From assembly GCA_020723805.1 (NCBI GenBank), contig DYID01000023.1:1-57352 (forward strand): 57,352 nucleotides of DNA, in the 5' to 3' direction. A program made the translations under genes and the position numbers. How positions within the stretch are numbered: position 1 is the first letter of the stretch; each line of letters opens with the position of its first letter. Of the stretch, positions 32,828 to 41,245 are shown piece after piece. The notes beneath the pieces were generated by a model. The model did no database searches. It was not told the DNA's origin and saw nothing but the letters and a program-made list of their open reading frames with translations. Source of the DNA: Anaerolinea sp. (lineage in GTDB: Bacteria; Chloroflexota; Anaerolineae; Anaerolineales; Villigracilaceae).

Positions 32828-32843
32828 TTACGCCTCGTTGGAT

Positions 32844-34100
32844 TTACACCCGTCTCACAATGGAAACCGGTTTGAGTTCGCTGTCGCCCGGCGCATATAA
32901 CTGTTGAAATTGAACATTGCCTGCTTTGAGGCTCTTGCCAACTTCCCACACGCCAAGCATGGCGCGCTTGCCGCCGAGCCAGCCCACCTGCACAATCAAA
33001 TCAACCGCCTGAGCGAACATCTCCTTTGCGCTCTCAGCACGGATACCGACATCAGCATACAACAAGAGATTCAGGCGGGCGACCGCCGCTTCCGGTCCCT
33101 CGGCATGGAAAGTCGAGAGTCCAGGGTGATCGGACATCTGTGCACGGAACAGCGCTGCCACCGCATCGCCGCGCCGCATCTCACCCACAATCAGCCACTT
33201 CGGGGACATGCGCATGGCATCATCCACCCCGGAAGCAAGGGTGTACGGCACAATGGAACTGCCCACCTGCGCCGGACGCGCCTCCAGCGTGACTACATGC
33301 GGATGATCAAGCCAGATTTCCTCCGGGTCCTCGATTTTTACGACCCGCGCATCCTTCGGGATGCCGTGACACAAGGCGGACAACAGCGTTGTCTTTCCGG
33401 ACGCCGTTCCGCCAATTACCAACACACGCAAAGCCTTGCCAACCAGATCCACCAGTCCGTGAATCACGGCGGCAGGTGCGACGTTCCACCCAATGATCTG
33501 CGCCGGCGGAACAGGTCTCGCTTCAAAAAGACGGATATTGATACTCGGATATCCAAGCCCCGGCGCCACAACAGGATGAATGATCTTGACCCGTGCTCCA
33601 CCCGCCAGCCCCTCCTGCCGCGGGATTTTCGCATCCACCGAAGGCGAAGCTTCGGTAACGGACCGTCCCAGGGGCGCAAGCAAGGTCTCGACCGCACGCC
33701 ATACTTCAGTGACGGTCGGTTTCAATGACAACTTCTCGAAGGAGGGAGCTCCCTTTTGCAAGACCCACACATCGCCGTTTGGCGTGAGAGTGATTTCGGA
33801 GAGTCCTGAATCGGTCCGCAAAAGCGGTTCGAGAAAGCCAAGACCACCCACCCGCGCAACGACCGCACGAGCAAGCTCGTTGATCTCGTCCGGCGCGGCA
33901 TACGCGCCGGTGCGCGAGAGAACCTGCTGTATCAACGGCAGAGCTCTGGCAATTAATTTCTCCCGCTCACCTCTCAATTCCTTGAGGGACAAATCCTGAA
34001 AGTGCGCCGAGATCTCGTTGATAATGGCATCCTTCTGCTCTTCGGACAGGGTGGGAAGCGACGCTCCCCACCCTGTCACCGTTCCTGTCGGTGCTGCCAT
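32844..34100 (-). CDS. tadA: TadA/CpaF secretion ATPase
   Basis: Hexameric type II/IV secretion ATPase. Walker A GGTASGKT (230-237), Asp box RVVKIEDPEEIWL (252-264), Walker B region LIVGEMRRGDA (303-313) and His box STFHAEGPE (329-337) are all intact. The 418-aa length is typical. It powers Flp pilus assembly at the cytoplasmic face, together with TadB/TadC. Confidence 0.92.
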   Translation of the reverse strand: MAAPTGTVTGWGASLPTLSEEQKDAIINEISAHFQDLSLKELRGEREKLIARALPLIQQVLSRTGAYAAPDEINELARAVVARVGGLGFLEPLLRTDSGLSEITLTPNGDVWVLQKGAPSFEKLSLKPTVTEVWRAVETLLAPLGRSVTEASPSVDAKIPRQEGLAGGARVKIIHPVVAPGLGYPSINIRLFEARPVPPAQIIGWNVAPAAVIHGLVDLVGKALRVLVIGGTASGKTTLLSALCHGIPKDARVVKIEDPEEIWLDHPHVVTLEARPAQVGSSIVPYTLASGVDDAMRMSPKWLIVGEMRRGDAVAALFRAQMSDHPGLSTFHAEGPEAAVARLNLLLYADVGIRAESAKEMFAQAVDLIVQVGWLGGKRAMLGVWEVGKSLKAGNVQFQQLYAPGDSELKPVSIVRRV

Positions 34101-34109
34101 GTGTTCTCC

Positions 34110-35429
34110 TTACTTCGTCCGTATCTTGATTGGTCCAAAACGAACCGTCTTCGCCGCATCAGGCTGCGCAGGCGCGCCTACAACATTCCCGAAGAGCATG
34201 TCCGCCAGTTTGAGAATTGGTCGCGCAAATTCGTCTGAGGCGTCCAACGCCGACCGCCCATTGTCCTGTGCAAGGGGAACTTCAGGAACGTAAGGGATGA
34301 CCGAGACGACCGGCGGAAACCCGACCCCCAGCCCCATCTTGCGGCAGGCGGCATCGGCAGCGCGATGCCATTCGTCCGGGGTGAGCATTCCGTTGGTGCG
34401 CTGGTTCAAAATCACAAAGATATTGCCTGGCGTAATGCGATGCTGCCCTGCGCTCTTTTGTGTGACCGTGCGAAACGCCTCGACCGAAGCCCATACATCG
34501 GCGACAGTCGGGCGGGCAACCATCAGCCAGGTGTTGGCGGCGGAAACGGCGCGCGGCGCAATCCCGCCCGCAGGTGTGTCGAGGACAATTGCCGCATATC
34601 CACTGTAAGCCGAGCTCGTAACCAGCTCGGTTATCGATCCTTTGGCTTCCGCCGGCTTATCACCCTGCGCTTCCGAAAGAATGTCAGGAAACCCAGCCAG
34701 CACATGAAGATCGCCTGCCGTTTGAATGCTCGCACGCAATCCATCGTCGGTTGGGTTGGAAAACCACGAAAGGATGTTGGGTTCGGGCTGTAAACCGATC
34801 TGCAGCGGCATCACATCGGGACTGCCAAGTCCAATCAAAAGCGTCTTGAGTGAACGCCTGGCAACCGCCTGAGAAAGCGCGGCGGCAATGGTCGTCTTGC
34901 CCGTGCCTCCCGCGCGGCTCCAAACCGTAATGATGCGCAAACCGCCAATTACGCCTCCCGTGCGACCGCCCGCCCATGCCTGTTGATTGACAGCCGGCAC
35001 GGTACGGCGCAGGGATAGCGCATCCGAATAAGCGCGCGTCATGAACTCTGCAAGGTTCACATCGCCCGGATAGACCAGTTTGACAGCAGGCGCTTGCTTG
35101 AACTGCGCGATCAGCTCTTCGGAAACGTTTGGCGGAACAATCAGATAGACTGCGCCGGTGATGGACGTCAGCGCGTCTATCAGCGTCTTCGGTCCGTCGA
35201 AAACCGTTGCGTCGAGCAGGATGACCTCCGGCGAGGACGCCAGTTTTGAACGAAAGTCCTGGGCGTCGTTCGCCATCGATGTCACGCGAAACCGCGCATC
35301 CATCTGCAGCGCCTGATACCACGTTGTGGTCTTGCTCATGTCACGGTGCGCCAGCAGGATCGAGACAGGCGTATCCTGCCCGGCGCCGTTGTTTTGCGTT
35401 TGGGGCGTACCCCAGCTCTGATTCATCAT
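34110..35429 (-). CDS. tadZ: TadZ/CpaE-type MinD-like ATPase
   Basis: An N-terminal receiver-like domain (about 20-130, SILLAHRDMSKTTTWYQALQ.. with VILLDATVFDG) is followed by a ParA/MinD ATPase with deviant Walker A (RAGGTGKTT, 172-180). TadZ positions the Tad apparatus in the cell. The start at 35429 follows GAGAGGCGCAGACG; the longer frame overlaps cpaB and is rejected. Confidence 0.85.
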   Translation of the reverse strand: MMNQSWGTPQTQNNGAGQDTPVSILLAHRDMSKTTTWYQALQMDARFRVTSMANDAQDFRSKLASSPEVILLDATVFDGPKTLIDALTSITGAVYLIVPPNVSEELIAQFKQAPAVKLVYPGDVNLAEFMTRAYSDALSLRRTVPAVNQQAWAGGRTGGVIGGLRIITVWSRAGGTGKTTIAAALSQAVARRSLKTLLIGLGSPDVMPLQIGLQPEPNILSWFSNPTDDGLRASIQTAGDLHVLAGFPDILSEAQGDKPAEAKGSITELVTSSAYSGYAAIVLDTPAGGIAPRAVSAANTWLMVARPTVADVWASVEAFRTVTQKSAGQHRITPGNIFVILNQRTNGMLTPDEWHRAADAACRKMGLGVGFPPVVSVIPYVPEVPLAQDNGRSALDASDEFARPILKLADMLFGNVVGAPAQPDAAKTVRFGPIKIRTK

Positions 35430-35449
35430 CGTCTGCGCCTCTCTTTCGC

Positions 35450-36307
35450 CTACGGTGTGGAAGTGGAAGGGATGGACATTCCGGGTGCCGGCGTCCCTAA
35501 CGGCGTGGGCGTTGCCGTTGGCAGAGGAGTCTTGATCAGATCGGGAAGCCAAAGCCCAGGAGAGGTAAAAGCGCCCGCGCCCTCCTGCGGCATCAGGTAG
35601 AGCGTGACCGACGCCCCGTCCGTGTAACTGAGAGCGGCAAGCAGTTCGAGGGCGTTGACGCTCCGCGATTCGGATACCGCCCCGCTCGAGGAGAAATCAT
35701 AGAAGACCGTTTGCAAATCGGTGGGAACCGCCAAAATCACCGACCCTTCACGAGCGCGTTCGTTGGTGTTCAACCCCGACAATCCGCCCATCCCCGAAGG
35801 CGTCGCCTCCGAAGGAACGACATTGGCGTCCTGGCTGGCAGCGAAGCGCGGGTCAATGTACAACACCCGCAAACCCTCAATGGTGGCTTTGGAGAACGTG
35901 CCGGAAATATCCGAGTTTTCCTGGGGGATGGTGGCGATTACACCCACCAGCTGCCCCGGCGTCAGCAGCCCGGACACGCCGTTGGCGTCTGTAATGCGCA
36001 CCGAGATCGCGCGTTCGTTCGGCTGGAGTGTGACCAGGTTGCCAAGATGCGAGGCGCGGATCACGTCCCCCTTGCCGCGGTCAATGCGCAGAGGTTGACC
36101 GATGATCAACGCCTTGTCACTGACAGCATCATCCGCCAATAGTTCGGCAGGAACAGGCTTCAACTCGATGTCCTGTTCCACAATTACATGACCGGCTTTG
36201 AGGTCATAAGCAGCAACCGCCGCCATGCGCGACGGCGCCGGGCGCAGGATTACAAAGGCAACCAGGAACAAAACGGCTGCCATAAGGATGGGAAATAGTT
36301 TTTTCAT
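35450..36307 (-). CDS. cpaB: CpaB/RcpC-type pilus assembly protein
   Basis: N-terminal membrane anchor (about 4-22), then a SAF domain (AYDLKAGHVIVEQDIELKPVP, about 33-95) and the RcpC-like region (RAISVRITDANGVSGLLTPGQ.. VGVI). The C-terminus is a Pro/Thr linker (TPLPTATPTPLGTPAPG) typical of Chloroflexota exported proteins. The family forms the periplasmic part of the Tad channel. Confidence 0.87.
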   Translation of the reverse strand: MKKLFPILMAAVLFLVAFVILRPAPSRMAAVAAYDLKAGHVIVEQDIELKPVPAELLADDAVSDKALIIGQPLRIDRGKGDVIRASHLGNLVTLQPNERAISVRITDANGVSGLLTPGQLVGVIATIPQENSDISGTFSKATIEGLRVLYIDPRFAASQDANVVPSEATPSGMGGLSGLNTNERAREGSVILAVPTDLQTVFYDFSSSGAVSESRSVNALELLAALSYTDGASVTLYLMPQEGAGAFTSPGLWLPDLIKTPLPTATPTPLGTPAPGMSIPSTSTP

Positions 36308-36314
36308 GCAGTTG

Positions 36315-36524
36315 TCACTCCTTTGATGATGTTCCCGACGGCAAACTCAGCGCCGCCAGGGATTTGAGTAAAAGGGGGTCGGCAAGCATCCAGTTCACAA
36401 TGTGCTCCCCTTCGACCTTCAAAATCAGTCCTACCACGGGCTGACTGGTACGTTCCAGCATGTCCGCCAAGATTTCCCCGGCGCGCGGATCGTCGTCTTT
36501 GAAAAATGCAATGTTGCTGTTCAT
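36315..36524 (-). CDS. Hypothetical small protein, 69 aa
   Basis: Two overlapping frames exist here. The one starting at 36524 (M-N-S-N-I-A-F-F) is preferred because its product has a balanced composition and GGGAGATTGA lies upstream; the other (36528) is an Arg-rich shadow. Acidic helical start and a hydrophobic middle. Function unknown. Confidence 0.55.
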   Translation of the reverse strand: MNSNIAFFKDDDPRAGEILADMLERTSQPVVGLILKVEGEHIVNWMLADPLLLKSLAALSLPSGTSSKE

Positions 36525-36534
36525 TCAATCTCCC

Positions 36535-36801
36535 TTAGGGCGTAGTATTGGTATCAACAGGAACGGGAGTTGGTGTTTCTGTACGGGGCGGCATGGACGG
36601 AACCGACGCCGCGGTGGGCATGGAATCCCACCAGGCAGCCGTCTCAATGTTCGGCGACGGCTTGGGCGTGGAAGTGGAAAGCGTCGGCACGCGGAGGTTA
36701 TCCCCTCCTTCGGGCGGCACAGACGCAAGCACACCAACGGCAATCACAAAGGCGGCGGCAATGCCGATTATCACAATCCATTGATGGCTGGAGAGACTCA
36801 T
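36535..36801 (-). CDS. Membrane-anchored Pro/Thr-rich protein, 88 aa
   Basis: The start at 36801 overlaps the previous stop (ATGA) and the frame further upstream is a shadow of the ATPase. One transmembrane helix (about 8-27, WIVIIGIAAAFVIAVGVLA) then a Pro/Thr/Ser-rich external stretch. Probably a small surface or spacer component. Confidence 0.6.
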   Translation of the reverse strand: MSLSSHQWIVIIGIAAAFVIAVGVLASVPPEGGDNLRVPTLSTSTPKPSPNIETAAWWDSMPTAASVPSMPPRTETPTPVPVDTNTTP

Positions 36802-36902
36802 ACCGTCAGCCCTTTCTCCAGCCACATAAGGATGAGCCATACAGAAATACCAAACAGAAACAGAATCACCGGCATGTGGACAGTAACAAAAGTTTTGTTC
36901 AT
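36798..36902 (-). CDS. Small single-pass membrane peptide, 34 aa
   Basis: ATG at 36902 overlaps the ATPase stop (ATGA) and its own TGA overlaps the next ATG, so three genes are coupled in series. The peptide has one hydrophobic segment (PVILFLFGISVWLILMW) flanked by polar residues. Like other tiny subunits of secretion systems it may stabilise a larger partner; unproven. Confidence 0.5.
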   Translation of the reverse strand: MNKTFVTVHMPVILFLFGISVWLILMWLEKGLTV

Positions 36903-39900
36903 AAGCGGATACTCCCAAGAATTTGTTCGATCTCCGCGTCAGTCGGCTCCGGCGCGTCCAGGATGAGCGGACGAAACAGCATCGGACGCTGATGCTCACG
37001 GCGGGTCGTGTACGGGAAACGTCCAATCGCCATGCCAATCGGCATGTCGTCCAGAAACCGCCGCCACTCCTCATCACGAAAGCCTTTCTCCGACCGCGCC
37101 AGCGCGGACAGCAGAATGTCCTTGTCTTTCGGATTTTTGATGAAGCCTGCAATGATATTGGAGCAGGACGAAATAATGTCGTCTGCAATCAAATGCGCCG
37201 CCTGAGTGATCAGATGCAGACGGACTTTGTACTTGCGCGCATCTCGAAAAAAATCAGCAAATCGCTGGACGGCAGATACGCCGCCCGTCTCGTCCCCTCC
37301 ACCCTGTTCTTTGACGAAAATCTTGTTTGCCTCCTCAAAAAATATTTGCAGAAGCGGCTCATCCGTGTTGATCTCGTGTACACGGCGGGCTACCATGTCC
37401 ATGTACAAGTGCCAGCCCGTCCAGCCAAGCAAAAACGCTTTTCCAAAGTCGTCCAGGAACATCCCCCCTTCGACAATGGTCACTCCCCAAGGCTTGGAAA
37501 GGTCTTCGACTGGAACGGTGTCCGTGCCCGGCGCAAACTGCAATGCTGCCGATCCCTGAACGAGCGGGTGCATGCGAAACAGAATACCCTCCAGCACGCC
37601 CGCCAGCATTGTGTCGCGTCTCGACACACCGTCGAGTTTGCGCTTGACAACATCGTACAAGTCGCTCATGCCGATGGTCGAGCTGCGATGTACCGCCAGC
37701 GCCTGGCGGTCGGCAAGCGATAAATCGGCAATCTTGCGCCCCGCCCGTACACCCAGCAGTCCAGCCTCGCTTTTTTGTACGACCCCCAAGGCGCCATTGC
37801 GGACTTCCGGGTCGTCAATCAACACGCCTTTCTCGATATAAATCGTGCGCAGGGCTTCCAATAATTCCTGTTTTTGCCGCTTCACGCCAAGCTGGGCAAT
37901 TCCGCCAAAGACATCCGCAAAGGCACGCCATTGAGTCTCTGGCGCGATGTTCCTGCCGATCTGCAGGGGATTCCAGCGAAACGGACGAACCGCGTCGGGC
38001 CACAATTGCAAAATGTTGACATGCCCTTCCAATCCAGGCGCGTTGAGCAGACTCCGCCAGCCGGCGCCAAAATCGAGGACAACCGTGCGCAGTTTCCAGC
38101 GCAGCGTGGTCTCGTATGCCATGCGGATCATCGCTACTGACTTGCCAAAGCCAGTATCCCCAATCGCCATGGTGTGCATCAGGTTGTCCGGCGTCAGCCT
38201 GACCTGCGCGTTGGTCAAATCGGCGGTCTCCGGACTGTATTGATGTCCCAGCACCACGTCGCCAGGCATGTTCGGATAAAATCCCATCCCTTGCGGGATC
38301 GCCGCCATGGTGGTCGAGGCAGTACCCTCCTCAAAAAGCCCCGGCGCCGTGAGCGCCGCTAATTGACTGGCAGTCATCAGGGTCGCGTAGCGCGTCCACA
38401 ATTCGCCGCTGAACGGGTCGCCGTTTTCAATCTCTGACCAGGGCGTAAAGGAAAAGGCGTGCGCCCGCAGTTCGTCCATGTCTGCCGGCGCTGGACGCAT
38501 GGTCAGCACAGGTGTTGGCACGCTCGACCCGTGAAACGCCTGCGGAACAAGCGCATCCGCCGCCGCCGCGCCCTGCTCCGTATCGGTGAATAGGAAGGCG
38601 TTGGTCATAAACCCACCCTCCACCGAAGCCTGATTGACCAGCGACTCCAGCCGCCGCAGAACGTCTGTCAGGCGCTCCGCGACATCATCTTCCGTCTGCC
38701 AGGTGCGATTGATGGAGATGCCCGGCAGAAGACCAGTCGAGAAGCCGCCCGTCAGTCCCTGAGCCGATGCGCGGGACTGCATCTCTGACCACGCCTTCCC
38801 TTTGGCGTGACTCTCCCCCCAATTCTCACTGCTGCCCCAGCTCTCGCTTTCGCTGTCCGACTCAGATTTTGAAACAGCGTGCATCTGCGACACCGCGTGC
38901 ATCTCGCTGTGAGCACTCATCTCCGATGTGCTGTCCGATACGCCGTTGGCTTCCCCGCTGGAATGCCCACTGGTATGAGATGAGAAGGTGGATGTGGCGC
39001 TGAAACTGCTGCTGCCCCAATTGTGACCAAAATTCCCCTTGACACCGATCCCTACGGGTTCGGCGCCAAATCCAATGTTCCAGCCCCAGCCGCTCATCGT
39101 GCCGCCGCCCGACGAAGACCCGCTCCCGCGAGACGACGATTCCATCCTGGACTCCATCGTAGAGTGCATGGTGCCGTGCGATGTGCCTTTTGCTGTAGTG
39201 TCGCTCTCGCCAAACGTCTCCGACGTGCCATTGGTGACCGTCGTGCCTTCCGCGTGCGCCTTTCCTACAGCGTGCGTATTGCCCCAGCCGTGCGAAGCGC
39301 CATCCTGTACGCTCTCGCTCGTTCCATGTCCGGCGCCCAAGCCTTCCATGCGGGATTGTCCAATTGCCGCCATCAGCGGTATCCCCAGGTTGAAGCCAAT
39401 GCCAATCGTACCTTTGCGCCGCGACGCAACGTTGGACGCCACCTCGCTCACCCGCAAGAGTGTCTGCGTCATGCGGTCCCGTCCGATATGTTCTGCCAGC
39501 ACCTGGAGAACAAAATTCTGCCGCAGTTTGGCAAGACCGCGAAACAGCAGCTCGTTCTGCTCCTGGGCAAGATCCGCGTCGGTATCGTCCCCCACCCCAC
39601 CGTCACCAGCAGGACCGCGTTTCCCTTCTCGCGGGTCAGGGTGTCCGAGTATAACGGCAATGTTCCTACCCTTTGCCGTAATGAATTCCAGATACCAACT
39701 CAACCAGTCCACATTAGGAGCGCCGAGCTTGGACTGCGGGAAGTTCGCCATCACCGCCTCGACCGTCGCCGCGCCGTTCAACGCCGCCTGCGCTGCATCG
39801 TCCAGCGTCGTCCCATCCCCCGCGGCGCCAAAGTATTGCACAATTCCCACATGGTCCGGCTTGTAAATCCCCATCGAGGTGTATACGAAATTCACACCGG

Positions 39901-40096
39901 CGTTGTGCAGCCCGCGCACTGCTCCCCATTGCTTGCCAAGTAGATCGTAGTCCTCACGCACCGAAACGGGTATCGTTTGCAGCTCGCGCAGCGCAACACA
40001 GCGGTAGAATTCGTCCACGCCCTTTCTCAACTTGAACCACGCAAAGCGCACATCGCCGTTCTCGATGTGCAGCCCGTTGTCCAAAATTTGCAGCAT
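36899..40096 (-). CDS. HerA/VirB4-type ATPase with Ser/His/Met-rich insert, 1065 aa
   Basis: The motor domain has Walker A GDTGFGKS (646-653), strand VVLDFGAGW, Walker B LLQIFFEEANK (915-924; EE in place of DE) and the sensor motif HLITQ (961-965), matching the VirB4/TraC/HerA group. The N-terminal about 240 residues are a separate domain. Residues about 255-445 are a low-complexity Ser/Gly/His/Met/Glu stretch (for example SEMHAVSQMHAVSKSESDS). In conjugation, VirB4 ATPases drive pilus assembly and DNA transfer. Here the gene sits at the head of a Tad locus, suggesting a hybrid apparatus. It could also be a substrate-pumping accessory ATPase. Confidence 0.8.
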   Translation of the reverse strand: MLQILDNGLHIENGDVRFAWFKLRKGVDEFYRCVALRELQTIPVSVREDYDLLGKQWGAVRGLHNAGVNFVYTSMGIYKPDHVGIVQYFGAAGDGTTLDDAAQAALNGAATVEAVMANFPQSKLGAPNVDWLSWYLEFITAKGRNIAVILGHPDPREGKRGPAGDGGVGDDTDADLAQEQNELLFRGLAKLRQNFVLQVLAEHIGRDRMTQTLLRVSEVASNVASRRKGTIGIGFNLGIPLMAAIGQSRMEGLGAGHGTSESVQDGASHGWGNTHAVGKAHAEGTTVTNGTSETFGESDTTAKGTSHGTMHSTMESRMESSSRGSGSSSGGGTMSGWGWNIGFGAEPVGIGVKGNFGHNWGSSSFSATSTFSSHTSGHSSGEANGVSDSTSEMSAHSEMHAVSQMHAVSKSESDSESESWGSSENWGESHAKGKAWSEMQSRASAQGLTGGFSTGLLPGISINRTWQTEDDVAERLTDVLRRLESLVNQASVEGGFMTNAFLFTDTEQGAAAADALVPQAFHGSSVPTPVLTMRPAPADMDELRAHAFSFTPWSEIENGDPFSGELWTRYATLMTASQLAALTAPGLFEEGTASTTMAAIPQGMGFYPNMPGDVVLGHQYSPETADLTNAQVRLTPDNLMHTMAIGDTGFGKSVAMIRMAYETTLRWKLRTVVLDFGAGWRSLLNAPGLEGHVNILQLWPDAVRPFRWNPLQIGRNIAPETQWRAFADVFGGIAQLGVKRQKQELLEALRTIYIEKGVLIDDPEVRNGALGVVQKSEAGLLGVRAGRKIADLSLADRQALAVHRSSTIGMSDLYDVVKRKLDGVSRRDTMLAGVLEGILFRMHPLVQGSAALQFAPGTDTVPVEDLSKPWGVTIVEGGMFLDDFGKAFLLGWTGWHLYMDMVARRVHEINTDEPLLQIFFEEANKIFVKEQGGGDETGGVSAVQRFADFFRDARKYKVRLHLITQAAHLIADDIISSCSNIIAGFIKNPKDKDILLSALARSEKGFRDEEWRRFLDDMPIGMAIGRFPYTTRREHQRPMLFRPLILDAPEPTDAEIEQILGSIRL

Positions 40097-40097
40097 C

Positions 40098-40646
40098 CTA
40101 CCCCCTTCCCCTGGTGCGGACCTTGGTGATCAATTCAGCCGGCGTTCCAGGCGCAGGCGGATGCGCCCAAATTGCCTGCGCCAGCATCGCCAGAAATCCC
40201 AACGGAATGACGTACATGGCAACGCCAATCAGGGCATTCAGGTATCCCGCCCCCTGCGACATCATGGGATCAGTAAGGACCGACTCACCCAAACCAAAAT
40301 TACGATAGATCATGAACCCCAGCCCTGCCATGGCATACAGCCCCAATCCGCGAATGACGTTCCAGCGTTGAGCGGGCGGGTTGTATTTCTCCAGCGTCAC
40401 CGCTGCCCATCCCCCCAGGATCATCACCAATAGGAAGACCGGCACGGGGGCAGGCGCCAGAAGACTTGCTGCAATGGACAGCACCCCGGCGCCCAACGCC
40501 CACGCCCGCTGTTCGGCAGACGTAGTGACGATGAACGCCGTTGCCGCCGCGGTAAACAACAGCGCAACAACATGATCCGCCAGCGAGTAGAGAATGGCAA
40601 GAAATCCGTTCACAACCCAAATCAGACGTTCGATGATGAGTTCCAT
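40098..40646 (-). CDS. Polytopic membrane protein, 182 aa
   Basis: Five or more hydrophobic segments (LADHVVALLFTAAATAFIV, APVPVFLLVMILGGWAAV, LGLYAMAGLGFMIY, LNALIGVAMYVIPLGFLAMLA) and a basic C-terminus (TKVRTRGRG). It lies 1 nt upstream of the ATPase gene. By position and topology it could be a VirB6/PrgH-like channel subunit; sequence does not prove this. Confidence 0.65.
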   Translation of the reverse strand: MELIIERLIWVVNGFLAILYSLADHVVALLFTAAATAFIVTTSAEQRAWALGAGVLSIAASLLAPAPVPVFLLVMILGGWAAVTLEKYNPPAQRWNVIRGLGLYAMAGLGFMIYRNFGLGESVLTDPMMSQGAGYLNALIGVAMYVIPLGFLAMLAQAIWAHPPAPGTPAELITKVRTRGRG

Positions 40647-40664
40647 TGTGTCAGCAGAAATTCC

Positions 40665-40856
40665 CTACCACCCAGCCACTTCCAACGTGACCGGCGCATA
40701 GAAGGCAAACAGAACGGATACGGTTGTCATGAACACCAGCATGAGCAAGAGCAAAGCAGCCAGCGCCGCGTCAAGCAGTTCGCGCTTACCGATCCTGCGG
40801 AGACGCTTGATGATCCCCTGCCTCCACGAAGGCATGGTGAAACGTGTAGTGATCAT
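40665..40856 (-). CDS. Small membrane protein, 63 aa
   Basis: A basic N-terminus (RQGIIKRLRRIGKRELLD) is followed by one long hydrophobic segment (AALAALLLLMLVFMTTVSVLFAFY). The start overlaps the receiver gene's stop (ATGA). Size and position resemble small inner-membrane subunits of type IV secretion systems. Confidence 0.6.
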   Translation of the reverse strand: MITTRFTMPSWRQGIIKRLRRIGKRELLDAALAALLLLMLVFMTTVSVLFAFYAPVTLEVAGW

Positions 40857-41233
40857 AAAAAACCTCCTGCCACAGGAATCCCGTCAAGAATGCGAGACAC
40901 GCGGCTGGTTAACTCCGCCATGGGAATTGGCTTTTCCACCGCATTGATGCCCCGCATGGTATATGCGTTCACGATCCTCACATCGGCGCTGCACACCAGC
41001 ACGCGGTGCGCCTCGCTGCGCCGCTCCAGCGCTTTGTAAATTTCGTCCCCGGAAACGCCCGGCAAGTGCATGTCCAGAACAATCGCGTCCGGCAGGCTTT
41101 CATCCAGCCGCTTCATCCCCTCCGTGCCGTTCCAGATGACATCCACTTGAACATCTTTCAGCGACATCTCCAGCGCCATCTTGAACAGCAGGGACAGGTC
41201 GCGGTCATCCTCAATAACCAGGATTTGTTTCAT
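40853..41233 (-). CDS. Stand-alone response-regulator receiver, 126 aa
   Basis: Receiver domain with acidic pocket D9/D10, phospho-acceptor D54 (IVLDMHLPG), and K101 (AVEKPIP). No output domain. Encoded inside the secretion operon, so it may control assembly by protein contact. The cognate kinase may be the one at 47000-48490. Start at 41233 follows GGGCGGGG-type sequence, so the ribosome binding site is weak. Confidence 0.82.
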   Translation of the reverse strand: MKQILVIEDDRDLSLLFKMALEMSLKDVQVDVIWNGTEGMKRLDESLPDAIVLDMHLPGVSGDEIYKALERRSEAHRVLVCSADVRIVNAYTMRGINAVEKPIPMAELTSRVSRILDGIPVAGGFL

Positions 41234-41245
41234 CCCCGCCCTGCC

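Noticed and set aside
36802-37188. N-terminal extension of the 88-residue membrane protein
   Set aside because: It lies entirely within the ATPase gene in another frame and is Arg-rich.
39023-39943. 306-codon plus-strand ORF
   Set aside because: Antisense to the ATPase; shadow composition and no start signal.
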